In this document: in pieces, positions 63,352-64,000 of the stretch
How the letters are laid out: each line of letters begins with the position of its first letter
Position numbering within the stretch: position 1 is the first letter of the stretch
NCBI GenBank assembly: GCA_026874595.1
Contig: CM049312.1
Location: 52,643,429 to 52,707,428 of the forward strand
Reading direction: 5' to 3'
DNA: 64,000 nucleotides
From: Sipunculus nudus
Lineage: Eukaryota; Annelida; Sipuncula; Golfingiida; Sipunculidae
Notes under the pieces: generated by a model
Seen by the model: only the letters and a program-made list of their open reading frames with translations
The model's database searches: none
What the model was told of the DNA's origin: nothing
Translations under genes and position numbers: made by a program

Positions 63352-63699
63352 ACTCTCTATGCAAGTCGATGGATCCGAATACATATACATGGAATATTCA
63401 TAATGACTTCTCATATCTATTCCTCATACCTACCCCTAATTAAAAATGATTTAGTAGTGGCATTTCAAGTAGGCATAAAATAGCAAAATATGTACAAATT
63501 CCGATTTGATATTATCTACATCTTAGATCTTATGATATTTTTTTGCAATTAGGTGCGTAAATTTATATATTCAAGTCTTAATTTCCCCATGCTGCACATG
63601 CTGCTTGATTTTATTTCATTTTTAATTACACAAACCTGTAAAGGAAAGAATAATCTTAACTGCATGGTTTCCCCATGAAACATGTTTGATTTTCCAATA

Positions 63700-63935
63700 G
63701 AAAAATGCCTTTTCTAGCACCTGGTTATCTTAATTATTTATCTGAAACCCGTTCTGAAATAAACTCTTATAACACGAGATATTCTTATCATGTCGAAATA
63801 CTTACAGTTAGAACTGAACTGATGCGGAAATCTTTTATTTATCAAGGACCAAAATCATGGAATTTGTAACCGAGAGCTTTACTAAAGATAGATAATTTTG
63901 ATAAGTTCAAAAAGATTTAAAGCAATATTCTCTGA
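63700..63935 (+). pseudogene. LINE reverse transcriptase C-terminal fragment
   Basis: The plus strand reads MPFLAPGYLNYLSETRSE, NSYNTRYSYHVEIL, ELMRKSFIYQGPKSWNL, then a stop, then a KFKK-like end. The order SYNTR...FxYxGPxxWNxLP is the end of CR1/RTE-type ORF2. It is a 5'-truncated fragment near the window edge. Confidence 0.7.
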
Positions 63936-64000
63936 TCCCTTGACATAATTTCAATAAATCAATTTTTACTTCTTTATACAAGGTGTGCATTTTGACATTT

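Overview
This 64-kb window is AT-rich animal nuclear DNA, not prokaryotic. The evidence is a spliced gene with GT-AG introns, long AT microsatellites, a tRNA-derived SINE, and remnants of LINE, Penelope-like, Ty3/gypsy and BEL/Pao retroelements. Tandem cores of about 130-340 bp that end in (ACGG)n and a terminal palindrome resemble the 'pearl'/HINE elements known from bivalves, so a mollusc, probably a bivalve, is the best guess. That is inference.

The one host gene that can be reconstructed is TANGO2, on the minus strand. Its seven coding exons run from 46550 down to 21082. All junctions are GT-AG, all phases are compatible, and the 900 coding nt give 299 aa, close to the family's roughly 280 aa. 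Its introns hold most of the transposable elements. At the left edge (238-351, minus) a 38-codon exon with six cysteines looks like part of a second gene. About 2 kb around it is duplicated in the same orientation at the right end (about 61.2-63.3 kb), where the matching exon is broken.

Layout: 1-1660 duplicated gene segment; 2.1-3.4 kb hairpin and tandem repeats; 4.7-7.84 kb decayed Ty3/gypsy (+) with a short 3' LTR; 7.9-9.3 kb tandem repeats; 9.4-10.3 kb CR1/Jockey-type LINE remnant (+); 12.4-14.4 kb second gypsy remnant (-); 15,622-21,007 full-length LINE (+) flanked by a 15-bp target-site duplication, inserted about 60 bp past the TANGO2 stop codon; 22.4-23.15 kb Penelope-like fragment; 24.0-24.3 kb SINE; 32.0-37.2 kb mosaic Ty3/gypsy (-) with integrase upstream of reverse transcriptase (Gmr1-like order); 38.9-40.7 kb BEL/Pao remnant (+); 40.7-43.2 and 49.3-54.0 kb pearl-like repeats, two of them head to head; 47.6-48.4 kb satellite with 26-bp and 58-bp periods; 54.5-57.7 kb LINE (-) with a 194-bp internal tandem duplication; 58-64 kb fragments, a second SINE, and the duplicated segment.

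The most striking item is the LINE at 15.6-21.0 kb. Its ORF1 (gag-like, CCHC knuckle) carries a C-terminal domain that reads as NADAR (YbiA/DUF1768 family, ADP-ribose-processing N-glycosidases). This would mean a retrotransposon carries a putative ADP-ribosylation-reversing domain. Second is the 155-bp LTR at 37,020-37,174, which contains tRNA-like Pol III A and B boxes and lies next to a tRNA-Pro-type primer binding site.
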